From: Salinibaculum sp. SYNS191
GTDB taxonomy: Archaea > Halobacteriota > Halobacteria > Halobacteriales > Haloarculaceae
DNA: 64,000 bases
Direction: 5' to 3'
NCBI RefSeq assembly: GCF_037338445.1
Contig: NZ_CP147838.1
Span: 2,914,001-2,978,000 of the forward strand
Shown here: piece after piece, positions 27,153-35,669 of the stretch
Layout of the letters: every line of letters starts with the position of its first letter
How positions within the stretch are numbered: the first letter of the stretch is position 1
The notes under the pieces: model-generated
Seen by the model: the letters and a program-made list of their open reading frames with translations, nothing else
The model's database searches: none
Told to the model about the DNA's origin: nothing
Program-made: the position numbers and the translations under genes

Positions 27153-28262
27153 ATGACACGTCGATCAATCCTTCTCGTCGTCCTCGCGACGGTAGTCCTG
27201 GCGGGGTGTGCCGGCCAACAGAGTACCGGCACACCGTCGCCTGAATCGCCGTCCGGGGACGCCTCAGGTATCGAAGTGAACCAGATTCCCGGCATCGAAA
27301 ATGGGACGCTGACGGACGCGACAGTCCTCGCAGAAGCGAACGGAGAGACGCTGGTCGAGACCGGTGCTCGCCTCCATCTCGACGAGTCCTCGCCCGAGAT
27401 GGACTCGGAGGCGACCCTCACCATCGGGTCGACCGGCACGTACGTCCTCTCGACGACGCGGTCGACCGGTGGCCAGACAGCCAGTGTCGACTACTGGAGC
27501 AACGAGTCGACGGCCTTCGTTCGCAGCCAGAGCGGCGACCGGACCCAGTACCGCCAACTCGAGCGAGGGCTGGGCGTGCTCGACGAGTTCAACAACTCCA
27601 TCAGGGAGTATCTCGCAGCCGGCACGTTCACGGTGCAAAACGACTCGACCGACGGCACCACGGTCGTCCTGACTGCAGACGACTTCACCACCTCGGACGA
27701 CGGCCCGCTCGCCGGCGCCAGTTCGCTGGAGGGCCGTCTCGTCCTGAACCAGGCTGGACAGATTCAGAATCTCACGGTCACCGGCCAGGCCAGCGGACAG
27801 GCCGTCCGGTACGACTACGAACTGGTTGACCCAATCATCGAACGGGCGTCAAAGCCCGCGTGGGTCGGTGAGGTCCCCGAGACAGCGACGCTGAATCCCC
27901 AGCTGTCCATCGACGTCGAAAACGAGTCCGTCGTGAAACTCTCGCACGAAGGGGGCGACCGCGTCCCGGCCAACGCGACGTTCTCGCTCACGAGCAACGA
28001 CATGAGTGGGACCGTGACCCTCGACACCGCACTCGACGACGGCGAGACCCGGTACGTGTTCTTCGGGGCGAGCGACGGAGAACTGACGCTCACTACCGAG
28101 GCCCCCGCGGCCGACGAGACGGCGTCACTCAGCAGTCCGATATCGGTTAGCGTGACGACTGCCGACGGCGCCGGCCTCTACAGCGGCGGTATCGCCTGGG
28201 AGTCGGCGTCTGCCGGCGAGGGCAGTGCGGGTTCCTCCGGCAGTGGCTCGGGCGAACAGTGA
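27153..28262 (+). CDS. Haloarchaeal cell-surface lipoprotein (DUF7537-like)
   Basis: A 369-residue lipoprotein with a short Sec-type signal (RRSILLVVLATVVLAGC, lipobox LAGC). The mature protein is acidic, rich in Thr/Ser and in beta strands, with a LolA-like pattern in the first half: TLTIGSTGTYVLSTTRSTGG, SVDYWSNESTAFVRSQSGD, then LEGRLVLNQAGQIQNLTVTG. Such proteins are numerous in haloarchaea and of unknown function. The tail is a Gly/Ser-rich low-complexity stretch. It follows the halocyanin gene by about 100 bases and is convergent with the cytolysin-like gene. Confidence 0.85.
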   Translation: MTRRSILLVVLATVVLAGCAGQQSTGTPSPESPSGDASGIEVNQIPGIENGTLTDATVLAEANGETLVETGARLHLDESSPEMDSEATLTIGSTGTYVLSTTRSTGGQTASVDYWSNESTAFVRSQSGDRTQYRQLERGLGVLDEFNNSIREYLAAGTFTVQNDSTDGTTVVLTADDFTTSDDGPLAGASSLEGRLVLNQAGQIQNLTVTGQASGQAVRYDYELVDPIIERASKPAWVGEVPETATLNPQLSIDVENESVVKLSHEGGDRVPANATFSLTSNDMSGTVTLDTALDDGETRYVFFGASDGELTLTTEAPAADETASLSSPISVSVTTADGAGLYSGGIAWESASAGEGSAGSSGSGSGEQ

Positions 28263-28342
28263 GGTGAGACAGTCGGAAACCCGCGTCTGCGACGCGTCCA
28301 GCAGACGACGCCAGCCAGAAAATCCGCCCCGATGCCGCACTC

Positions 28343-30316
28343 TCAGTTCAGCGGCACGGGCTCGACGTCGAAGTCCAGGTGGACGACGTTGTTCTCCTCG
28401 GAGAACACGAGCGTCGGGGTGCGACTGAGCGGTTCGGTCACCTTCCAGGAATCCTCGACGGTGTCGCCCTTGTACTCGTCGTCGCTGAAGGCGTCTTTCT
28501 CGCGCAACTCGGCGCTCACGACGATCTCGGCGTCGTCCATGTACTCGTTCCAGGTCTTGTTCTCGGGAATCTCGAACGAGACGGTCTTGTCGACGCCGAC
28601 CAGCGTTTTCGTGCTCCCCTCGTCTATGGTCACCTGCTCGTCGCGGTCTCTGCTCCAGTCACTCCCCGGAATGATGATCGTCGTCTGATCCGGGTGCGAG
28701 GCCGCTATCGCGAGGTCGCCGTAGATTTTGAGGTTGCCGCCGCCGTCCCCGCCGGCGTTCTTGACTGTCAGCCTGACGTTGTGGACCCGGAACTTCCGCG
28801 TCTTGGGGTAACAGCTTCGGGCGTTGTACTCCGTCGTGAGGTACGTGTTCGCGCGGTCCTGCGTGGTGAGATAGCGCGCCGTGAACCCGATGGGGGCTCC
28901 CGGATTGTCGGGGCTGTAGTTGGCTCCCTCCAGGATGTAGCGCCTGAGTTGGGTGAGTCCGTCCTCCCCGAAGTTGCTGACGAGGCGGCCGGCGTCTGCC
29001 GCGCCGCCACCGATCGCCTGGCCCCTGAGACGCGTCTCGTTGAGCACCCGACGGTTTTTCAGATCCAGACTGCCGCTGCCCGTGCCAGCCATCCCGCGGA
29101 AGGTGGCGTCGAGCGACGCTTTCATGTCCCGGACCGAGTGTTTGGACTCCGCCGAGAACAGGAGTATCCGCCCGAAGGACACGTCGGAGACGAGCAGGTC
29201 GTTTCGGTCTATCACCGACGAATCGGTGATGAAACTCCCGTTGGGGTTCGGGAACGTGATTCCCATCAGGTAGTACACTTGATAGTACTTCACGAGCAGC
29301 TTGTTCGTCGTCGAGGAGTTCGAGTAGCTGAAGTCGCCCTCGATGCTGGTGCTGAGGCTGTTGTAGTCGACCCCCAGATTGATGTCGAGGTGTTTCTCCG
29401 AGTGGACCTGTTCGATGTCGAAGGAGAGCTGGGCGGCGCTCGTCCCCTGCTGGACGTCGCTCAGCAGTTCGACCCGTGCCTGCTCCACGCCGTTGCTCGT
29501 CGGCGGGTCGATGACCTTGCTGACGTTGGGATTCTGATTGCTGAACCGGTTGGCGTCGGTGTACAGCGTCAGCGTAATCGGATTGCGGACGTCCACAGCC
29601 TGCCTGTTGGGCAGGCGGTCCGGCGAGAGTGCCGACCCGTAGCCCCCGTTGGCTATCGACTTTGCTGGGATTATCGCACCGGGCCAGATCTCGTTCAGCC
29701 GGTGGTTCAAGACGAGGTTCTCGGTCAGCAACCCACCGCCCTCGGCGGTCGCACGCTGGCTCTGCGTCGTGCAGATCATGTCGTTTTGCTGCTCGCGCTG
29801 TTTGCTGTTCAGCGCCTGCGTCCCCGCACTTTGACCATCCGGTGTCACGGCGACCTGGATGCCGCTCGAATCCTCGGTCGTTCCCGTCGGCGTTCCCGGC
29901 CCGCTGTCCCCACCACTCGACGAATCCGAGTCGAATATCGGGGTGAAGATGACCGTATCGTCGTTTATCAACCCCGGGTCGAGGACCGTCGTGTTCGTCA
30001 CGATGTCGGGGTCGATGAGTTCGGGCGTCAGATTCGGGTCTATCTCGGGGAGCGCCGTCGAGGTCGCGGTCGGCGTCGCGGTGGGCGTCGGCGTCTGTGT
30101 CGCCGTTGCCGTCGCCGTCGCGGTCGTCGTCGGCGTTGCAGACGACGGCGGCCGAGAGGTCACGACGGGGGTCGGTTCCGGCGTCGAGTTCCCGCCACCA
30201 CCCCCCAGGTCCAGACTGAACGAACAGCCCGCAAGCGTCGTCGCCCCGAGCGAGCCGAGGGCCCCCAGAAACTTCCGTCTACTATCCCCTTGCTTATGTT
30301 TACTCTCTTTACTCAT
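28343..30316 (-). CDS. Tat-exported lipoprotein of the thiol-activated cytolysin (CDC) family
   Basis: A 657-residue exported protein: RRKFLG Tat motif, lipobox LAGC (Cys31), Thr/Pro/Ala linker (about 45-90). From about residue 165 to 505 it matches domains 1-3 of cholesterol-dependent cytolysins: LNEIWPGAIIPAKSI (pneumolysin-like DSRLYPGALL), RQAVDVRNPITL, a KYYQVYYLMGITFPNP strand equivalent to FKQIYYTVSVDA, SDVSFGRILLFSAES equivalent to SSVAYGRQVYLKLET, an AIGGGAADAGRL segment with the hinge Gly pair (436-438), and NPGAPIGFTARYLTTQDRAN. The C-terminal 150 residues (505-657) are a different beta domain with no Trp-rich undecapeptide (ECTGLAWEWWR type), so cholesterol recognition is not expected. 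It would be a CDC-like pore former tethered to the archaeal surface, perhaps needing proteolytic release. Convergent with the preceding lipoprotein; no partner CDC-like gene adjoins it. Confidence 0.88.
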   Translation of the reverse strand: MSKESKHKQGDSRRKFLGALGSLGATTLAGCSFSLDLGGGGGNSTPEPTPVVTSRPPSSATPTTTATATATATQTPTPTATPTATSTALPEIDPNLTPELIDPDIVTNTTVLDPGLINDDTVIFTPIFDSDSSSGGDSGPGTPTGTTEDSSGIQVAVTPDGQSAGTQALNSKQREQQNDMICTTQSQRATAEGGGLLTENLVLNHRLNEIWPGAIIPAKSIANGGYGSALSPDRLPNRQAVDVRNPITLTLYTDANRFSNQNPNVSKVIDPPTSNGVEQARVELLSDVQQGTSAAQLSFDIEQVHSEKHLDINLGVDYNSLSTSIEGDFSYSNSSTTNKLLVKYYQVYYLMGITFPNPNGSFITDSSVIDRNDLLVSDVSFGRILLFSAESKHSVRDMKASLDATFRGMAGTGSGSLDLKNRRVLNETRLRGQAIGGGAADAGRLVSNFGEDGLTQLRRYILEGANYSPDNPGAPIGFTARYLTTQDRANTYLTTEYNARSCYPKTRKFRVHNVRLTVKNAGGDGGGNLKIYGDLAIAASHPDQTTIIIPGSDWSRDRDEQVTIDEGSTKTLVGVDKTVSFEIPENKTWNEYMDDAEIVVSAELREKDAFSDDEYKGDTVEDSWKVTEPLSRTPTLVFSEENNVVHLDFDVEPVPLN

Positions 30317-30682
30317 CTAATTCTAAGGAAAAATTCTGGCAGTTCACATAAGTGTTATGGTGAGAATAGAACAAAAGCATCTGAGCAGGCTCAACAGACG
30401 AGTTCTACGACTCTATCATCTCTCTGTCTAATTCATATCAGTCTCATTGTTATGATAAAAAGACTGTCTGAATTGATTTATATTGTGGTACCTTTCCGGT
30501 TCGGCCGCTGTCCCTGATGGAAATAGAGCAAATGGACGCGGGTGTCATCGGTCCCGGCGACTGGCCCCGGCCTGTCCTCCCCGTGCTGTGCGCACACACT
30601 CTCGCTCTAGCCGAGGCGAAACGGTATTCGCCAGTGGCTGGTTCGACTCGCGTGCAGTCCGTCGCCGGGTAGCGTCCCGTGG
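30317..30682. other. Intergenic region, no convincing gene
   Basis: The first 150 bases upstream of the cytolysin-like gene are AT-rich and should hold its promoter; a TATA-like element (CACTTATGTG on the minus strand) lies about 30 bases upstream of the start. The remainder is GC-rich and includes a 51-codon plus-strand frame from 30519 with no support beyond being open. Confidence 0.4.
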
Positions 30683-30805
30683 CTACTCCTGGTCTTCGGG
30701 GAGCTTTCCGCTCAGCGCGGCGAGCCAGTTCTCCTTGACGGTCAGGGATATCTGGGCCCGACCGATGAGGTTCGATGGCTCGATCGGCTTCGGTTCCTGG
30801 GCCAT
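30683..30805 (-). CDS. 40-residue hypothetical protein
   Basis: An open frame beginning MAQEPKPIEPSNLIGRAQIS and ending LTVKENWLAALSGKLPEDQE. The ATG at 30805 lies about 20 bases downstream of a TATA-like TGCTTATAC, the arrangement of a leaderless haloarchaeal gene, and the protein has a balanced, foldable sequence with one amphipathic helix (TVKENWLAALSG). The strands opposite and the other frames are poorer. Function unknown. Confidence 0.5.
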   Translation of the reverse strand: MAQEPKPIEPSNLIGRAQISLTVKENWLAALSGKLPEDQE

Positions 30806-30889
30806 AGCCACCAAATACACCTGTATAAGCATAAAGCGTTGACAGCACTTTCGCAGCGAGAAAAGACCCGCTCCAGCGCGTGCGGGCCC

Positions 30890-31792
30890 TCACTCCAGCA
30901 GGTGACGCCGGAGAAAGTCCCCCTGGCGGCTGACGATGTCCTCGAACGGGTCGCCACGGTAGACGTCGAAGTGCCCCACCGGGTATCGGACTCGTTCGAC
31001 GTCGTCGAGTTCTCGCACCAGACGGTCGGTCGTCGCGTCCGGAATGATTGTGTCGTCCTCGGCCTGCACGACGAAGACGGGCACTTCGACGTCGCTAGCG
31101 CGTGATATCGGTCGGTAAACCAGGACTGTCAGCGCGATTCGCGCCGGACACCGATTGTCCCACTCCTCGCCCTCTGGAATCAGCGCTTCGAAGCCGTCCA
31201 TCGCATCCGGGGTGTTGAGGATGGCGAACTCGTCGGGCGGCCCGGCCAGCGGGACGTAGTAGGGCTCGCGGCGGAGTACAGTGCGCCCGAGGTCCCGTAT
31301 CGCCGCCGTGACTGCGTTCTCCAGGTAGGCGAATCCGCCGGCTCGGACCAGCTTTCCGACTGTTCGTGGCCCGTCGACGAACGGTACCTGGGCGACGACG
31401 GCGGCGACGTCGTCGCGACGGGCAGCGACTTCGACGACGTGGCCGCCGCTGAAGGAACTCCCCCACAGCGCGATACTATCGCTGTCGACGTTGGAAAGCG
31501 ACTGAACGTAATCGACGGCGGCGTGCCAGTCCGCCAGGTGTGCGGACGGGTCGATGAGATTCTGCGGATCTCCCTCGCTGTCCCCGAAGGTTCGATAGTC
31601 GAAGAGGAAGGTCGCGATACCTGCCTCGGCGAATCGCTCGGCGAAGGCCGGGAGTCGCCACGTCCGTTCGCCACCGAACCCGTGGGCCATGACGACGACC
31701 GGGGGCTGCTCGACAGCCGTCGGCTCGTAGAGCCAGCCAGCACACGACGTGCCCTGGCTCTCGAACGTGTGGTCGTGACGCGTGGCTTGCAT
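30890..31792 (-). CDS. Alpha/beta hydrolase (dienelactone hydrolase/esterase-like)
   Basis: A 300-residue cytoplasmic hydrolase. The nucleophile elbow is LWGSSFSGGHVVEVAA (GxSxG with Ser in the centre), the acid residue lies in FVVQAEDDTIIPDATT and the catalytic His in YPVGHFDVYRG. An oxyanion segment VMAHGFGGERTWRLP and the FDYRTFGDSEGDP strand are typical of the peptidase S15/dienelactone hydrolase-like group. ATG at 31792 is preferred to 31804. Substrate unknown. It precedes the small 40-residue gene on the same strand. Confidence 0.88.
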   Translation of the reverse strand: MQATRHDHTFESQGTSCAGWLYEPTAVEQPPVVVMAHGFGGERTWRLPAFAERFAEAGIATFLFDYRTFGDSEGDPQNLIDPSAHLADWHAAVDYVQSLSNVDSDSIALWGSSFSGGHVVEVAARRDDVAAVVAQVPFVDGPRTVGKLVRAGGFAYLENAVTAAIRDLGRTVLRREPYYVPLAGPPDEFAILNTPDAMDGFEALIPEGEEWDNRCPARIALTVLVYRPISRASDVEVPVFVVQAEDDTIIPDATTDRLVRELDDVERVRYPVGHFDVYRGDPFEDIVSRQGDFLRRHLLE

Positions 31793-31938
31793 ACACGGCC
31801 CCAATCGACTCCAGCGTCTTTGGCTTTCTCTGACTTCTCACCTGCCGGGAAACACACTATTTTATTACAGATTTGTTGCACAAAAACTACGGATGACTCG
31901 CGGGATGCTCCTGGGCATCAAATCGCGTGCGGAGGGTG

Positions 31939-33114
31939 TCACGCCAGATGCGACTCCCTCTCAGTCGTCGTGATCCGGTGGACCGAGCGGGACGCGAGAA
32001 TCGCGATTGCGATCTCTAACCCACCAGCGGCGAGAAATGCGGGGAAGTAGCCGTACAGTTCCGTGACGGTCCCGCCGACGAGGAACCCGCTGAGCATGCC
32101 GAGGCTGCCGAAGACGTTGAACCCGCCCATCGCCGCCCCGCGTTCCGTCGCCGGTACGATGTCGGTGACCAGCGCCATCGTCGTCGGCGAGACCAGCGCC
32201 CCGCAGAGACCGACGACCACCATCAGGCCCGCGGCGAGATAGTAGCCCGGTGCCAGTGCAACGGCGATAATCGCGACGCCGTACAGAAGCGACCCGACGA
32301 CGACCGGGATGAACCGGCCGATACGGTCCGACAGCGAGCCCACGGGGTACTGAAAGACCGCGAACGGGACGAAAAACAGCGCCAGCGTGATACCTGCTGT
32401 TGCGGCGTCGATTTCGAACGTGTCCCTGAAGTACGCGACGCCGGTCAGCGCGAAGAAGCCGGCCGTCAGGCGGTCGATGTACCCGAACGCGAACGGGACG
32501 ACGAGTTTCGGCCGGGTGCGGACGCGGTCGACGACCGTTCCGACGGGGAGACCGCCACCGGAGCTGCGGTCGGGAACCGTCGCACCCAGGAGGGCCGCCC
32601 CGGCGAGCAGGGCCGCACCGCCGTACAGTGGCGCTAGCGGGTGGAGCGCGGTCAGTTGGCCCCCGACGACCGAGCCGAGGGCTGCCCCGAGTCCGATGGC
32701 CGTGCCGGCGGCACCCATGTTCCGGCCGTTGCCCCCCGAGAGGTCCATCAGCATCGTAATCGACAGCGAGAACGCACCGATGGTGAACGCGCCGCCGACG
32801 ACGCGCAACAGCAACACGACGTCGAACCCGAGTCCGATGCTCGGAGCGAGCGCGACCGCCAGGTAACTCGCGGCACCGCCCGTCGCCCCCAGTACGACGA
32901 GTGGTGTGCGAGAGCCGAGCGAGTCGCTGGCGATACCCCACAGGACAGCACAGACGACGAACGCACCGAACTCGGCGACCAGGAACCACGTCCCGGCGAG
33001 GATGCTCTCACCGCCACCCAGCGCCGTCACCGTCTCGTCGAGACCCGGGTAGAGAAACACCTGTGAGACGAGGACACCCCAGACCACGAGTGCGAGACGG
33101 GAGCGTTCGCTCAT
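31939..33114 (-). CDS. Major facilitator superfamily transporter
   Basis: A 391-residue membrane protein with 12 predicted helices and the two-fold pseudo-repeat of the MFS. The loop after helix 2 is LWGIASDSLGSRTPLVVLG (GxxxDxxGxR-like), and its second-half counterpart is PVGSLSDRIGRFIPVVVGS. Proteins of this length and motif are usually drug or metabolite exporters; substrate is not deducible. Starts with ATG at 33114. Its neighbours are a hydrolase and, across a 351-base gap, a toxin-antitoxin pair. Confidence 0.92.
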   Translation of the reverse strand: MSERSRLALVVWGVLVSQVFLYPGLDETVTALGGGESILAGTWFLVAEFGAFVVCAVLWGIASDSLGSRTPLVVLGATGGAASYLAVALAPSIGLGFDVVLLLRVVGGAFTIGAFSLSITMLMDLSGGNGRNMGAAGTAIGLGAALGSVVGGQLTALHPLAPLYGGAALLAGAALLGATVPDRSSGGGLPVGTVVDRVRTRPKLVVPFAFGYIDRLTAGFFALTGVAYFRDTFEIDAATAGITLALFFVPFAVFQYPVGSLSDRIGRFIPVVVGSLLYGVAIIAVALAPGYYLAAGLMVVVGLCGALVSPTTMALVTDIVPATERGAAMGGFNVFGSLGMLSGFLVGGTVTELYGYFPAFLAAGGLEIAIAILASRSVHRITTTERESHLA

Positions 33115-33410
33115 CGCAGCACCGCCCTCTCAGCGGCGACCGTCGGATCGAGAGTGTCGCTCACAGTTTACGGATTCACCTGTTGGTACAGTCACCGGCG
33201 TCCGCGACGACTGGCCGATGACGAGGCCGTCCGACATACACCCTACGTACGGCGTGACTGTGAAAAAACTCTTCTTCTCAGCTGTGTGGAACATCGACGA
33301 GATGGCCTTGCTCTTTCAGCGGGGTATTCCAACCTTCACTGAATGTGGTGCAGAGAGAAAGGACGCACACGCTTGAGGACGCGACCGTCTGCGCAGATCA
33401 ACAACCCCTG
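33115..33410. other. Intergenic region between MFS gene and toxin-antitoxin operon
   Basis: About 300 bases with short, stop-broken frames only. The right edge leads into the operator-like repeats at 33411-33459. No RNA gene or repeat is apparent. Confidence 0.4.
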
Positions 33411-33459
33411 CTATGGTATCGTTCCCATATCCTTTTCACCTATGGCAACAATACCATAG
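33411..33459. promoter_or_regulatory. Operator-like repeats upstream of the TumE/TumA-like pair
   Basis: Three copies of one half-site flank the promoter: CTATGGTAT at 33411-33419, CCTATGG at 33439-33445 and CCATAGG at 33454-33460. The first and third form a perfect 9-bp inverted repeat (CTATGGTAT/ATACCATAG) across 31 bases; the second and third form a 7-bp inverted repeat with an 8-base spacer. They enclose the likely TATA region and end six bases before the toxin ATG, as expected for autoregulation by the antitoxin. Confidence 0.65.
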
Positions 33460-33465
33460 GCAGGG

Positions 33466-33762
33466 ATGGCACCCTACCACCCAGTCGACGACTGGTCGTA
33501 CACGGAAGACGAGAAAGTCGTCAAAGTGACAATCGGCACCACCGACGACGACGCATATCCCAGCGGGTGGCGCTACGCGCTCCACTACGGGACTGTCGAC
33601 GGTGAAACGATCCTCAGGTACGACAATGCCCGCGAGGAAACGAAAGGCCACGAGAAGCACACCGGGAACAATGTCGAGACGATCGACTTTCCGGGAATGG
33701 TGCCGCTGTACGAACGGTTCCTTGAAACGGTCCGGTCGGACCTGGAGGACGTGCCACGATGA
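33466..33762 (+). CDS. TumE-like toxin (DUF6516) of a toxin-antitoxin pair
   Basis: A 98-residue protein. The central GWRYALHYGTVDGETILRYD followed by NAREETKGHEKHTG matches the DUF6516/TumE pattern of a beta-strand pair, an RYDN motif and a downstream H-x-x-H-like segment. It is followed 31 bases later by a winged-helix gene in the same direction, the usual order for these pairs. The toxic mechanism of the family is not something I can state. An inverted-repeat operator precedes it. Confidence 0.8.
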   Translation: MAPYHPVDDWSYTEDEKVVKVTIGTTDDDAYPSGWRYALHYGTVDGETILRYDNAREETKGHEKHTGNNVETIDFPGMVPLYERFLETVRSDLEDVPR

Positions 33763-33793
33763 CGGGTGTAGGTGCTATCAAACGGAGGAATCC

Positions 33794-34204
33794 ATGACCA
33801 AACTCAAAATAACGGTCGGCAGCGTGGACGGGCTAGCAGAGCGAACGAGTGACCGCCTCGCAGCCGTCGAGTCGGGGACCGACCCCGAGAACCTGGACGA
33901 GGTGCAACCCGAGTTGCGTTTCAGGTCATACAGCGAACTGTTCGACCTCCTGAGCGAGCAGCGCATCGAGCTCCTGGAAGCTATCACCACCCACGAGCCG
34001 GAGAGTATCAGGGCAACGGCCGACATCGTCGACCGCGACTACAAGACCGTTCATCGACAGCTGGGCGAGTTGGCGGAACTGGGGGTTGTCGAATGGGCGG
34101 ATGCGAAACCCGGGACTGCCAAGAAGCCGCAGTTCCCGTACGACGGACTCGAAATCGACCTGGACCTCGTCGACGACGACCGACTGGATCCGGCGACAGC
34201 GTGA
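33794..34204 (+). CDS. TumA-like winged-helix antitoxin (HVO_A0114 family)
   Basis: A 136-residue acidic DNA-binding protein. After an N-terminal segment that probably binds the toxin (residues 1-55), a MarR-like winged helix spans about residues 55-110: QRIELLEAITTHEPESIRAT, recognition helix DYKTVHRQLGELAELGVVEW, wing KKPQFPYDGLEIDLDL. The ATG at 33794 is fixed by a strong GGAGGA ribosome-binding site five bases upstream, which is unusual in this largely leaderless genome and suits an internal operon gene. Likely neutralises the upstream protein and represses the operon. Confidence 0.83.
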   Translation: MTKLKITVGSVDGLAERTSDRLAAVESGTDPENLDEVQPELRFRSYSELFDLLSEQRIELLEAITTHEPESIRATADIVDRDYKTVHRQLGELAELGVVEWADAKPGTAKKPQFPYDGLEIDLDLVDDDRLDPATA

Positions 34205-34242
34205 CCTCTCGAACTCTGTCACGTCCGGGCTCGACACACCGA

Positions 34243-35580
34243 CTACCGCCGGGCGACCGTCGCCTCGATATCATTCTCGGGTCTGAGCTGGAGCGACGGG
34301 GTGAAACGCAGCGGGCCGTCCATCGAGACGTCCAGGTCGACGCGGCCGAGCATCGTCGCCAGCACCAGCGTCAGCTCCCGGCGGGCGAACTGCGCGCCGA
34401 TGCAGTTGCGAGGGCCGCCGCTGAACGGGAAGTACGCGTACTCGGGCCGGTCGGTCGGCTCCGCCCACCGCGCAGGGTCGAATGTCGTCGGGTCATCCCA
34501 GAACCGTTCGTCGCGGTGGACGACCCGCTGGGGGAGCAGGAGCTGCGCGCCCGCTGGCAGTTCGTACCCACTCAGCGTCACTGGCTCCGTCGACTGGCGA
34601 CTCACGCCGAGTGTGGGCGGATACAGTCGAAGCGCCTCTGTGACCACGTTCCGTGTTCGTTCGAGGTCGTCGTAGGACTCGGCGTCTGGACGCCCGTCGC
34701 CGACGACGTCGCGGTACTCCTCTCGGAGTGACTCGTAGACGTCGGGATGCTCCTCCAGCAGGTACCAGACGTACGTGAGCGCGACCGACGGCGAGTCGTG
34801 GCCCGCCAGCAGCAAAGCCACCACGTTGTGGCGAACCTCGGCGAGCGTGAGTTTGCCGTCGGCGTGGGCGTCGAGCAACACCGAACAGACGTCGTCGGCC
34901 GACTCCGAGCCCCGTCTCTCGTCGATAATTCCATCGACGAATTCGTCGAGTTCGCCAACTGTTCGCTCGAAGCGCCGCTGTGTCGGCGTCGGTATCCAGT
35001 CGGGGAGCAACTGCCCCGGTCTGCGGAAGTTCGCCCGGTCGACGAGTGCGTCCGCAGCGTCCATGACGACGTCTTCGCGCCCGCGCACGTCGATATCGAG
35101 GAGGGCGTCGGCGAGGACGTTCACGGTCAACAGTCGCAGTTCACGATAGAGGTCGATTCGCTCGCCGTCGTCCCACTCGTCGACGAACGCTGCCGTCGTG
35201 GCTGTCATGCGGTCGCTGTATCGGTCGAGTGCGTCGCGCGTGAAGGCGGGCCGGAGTGCGCTGCGGAGGCGCGTCCAGCGCTCTCCGGTCGTCGTCGTCA
35301 CCGCGTCGTCCTCGACGCCGCGGAACGTCTCGCGCTGTGCCTCGCTTATCGTGAATCTCTCGTGGTCGTCGGCGAGGATTCGCTCGATTGCTGCCGGGTC
35401 GGTCACCATGTACGTCGTCAGGCCTGGCGTCTCTATCCGGACGACGTCGCCGAGTGTGGCCCACTCCTCCATCGCTCCGACCGGGTCGCGCGAGAACGCG
35501 AGGCCGTTCCCGAGGAGGGGAACCCCCTCTGGCGTCGGTGGCGAGGGGGCTTCGCCGCTGGCCGCACCGTGATGGGTCAT
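34243..35580 (-). CDS. Cytochrome P450
   Basis: A 445-residue soluble haem monooxygenase. The haem-binding loop is [16 protein letters not shown] with the axial Cys. The I-helix oxygen-activation motif is [11 protein letters not shown], the K-helix ExxR is EALR in [12 protein letters not shown], and PERF-like FDPARW follows. It resembles CYP174-like haloarchaeal P450s related to bacterial class CYP102/CYP110, acting on fatty acids or isoprenoids, but the substrate is unknown. ATG at 35580 is preferred to 35616. It is divergent from an HTH regulator, with only 89 bases shared between them. Confidence 0.93.
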   Translation of the reverse strand: MTHHGAASGEAPSPPTPEGVPLLGNGLAFSRDPVGAMEEWATLGDVVRIETPGLTTYMVTDPAAIERILADDHERFTISEAQRETFRGVEDDAVTTTTGERWTRLRSALRPAFTRDALDRYSDRMTATTAAFVDEWDDGERIDLYRELRLLTVNVLADALLDIDVRGREDVVMDAADALVDRANFRRPGQLLPDWIPTPTQRRFERTVGELDEFVDGIIDERRGSESADDVCSVLLDAHADGKLTLAEVRHNVVALLLAGHDSPSVALTYVWYLLEEHPDVYESLREEYRDVVGDGRPDAESYDDLERTRNVVTEALRLYPPTLGVSRQSTEPVTLSGYELPAGAQLLLPQRVVHRDERFWDDPTTFDPARWAEPTDRPEYAYFPFSGGPRNCIGAQFARRELTLVLATMLGRVDLDVSMDGPLRFTPSLQLRPENDIEATVARR

Positions 35581-35669
35581 GCGTACGTCTTCGACCGCCG
35601 CGGTGTTCGATATCACGGCGAAGCTCCTAGTTTCTTTTTATATCGAGGCGACGACAGTCGTACAGTGAC

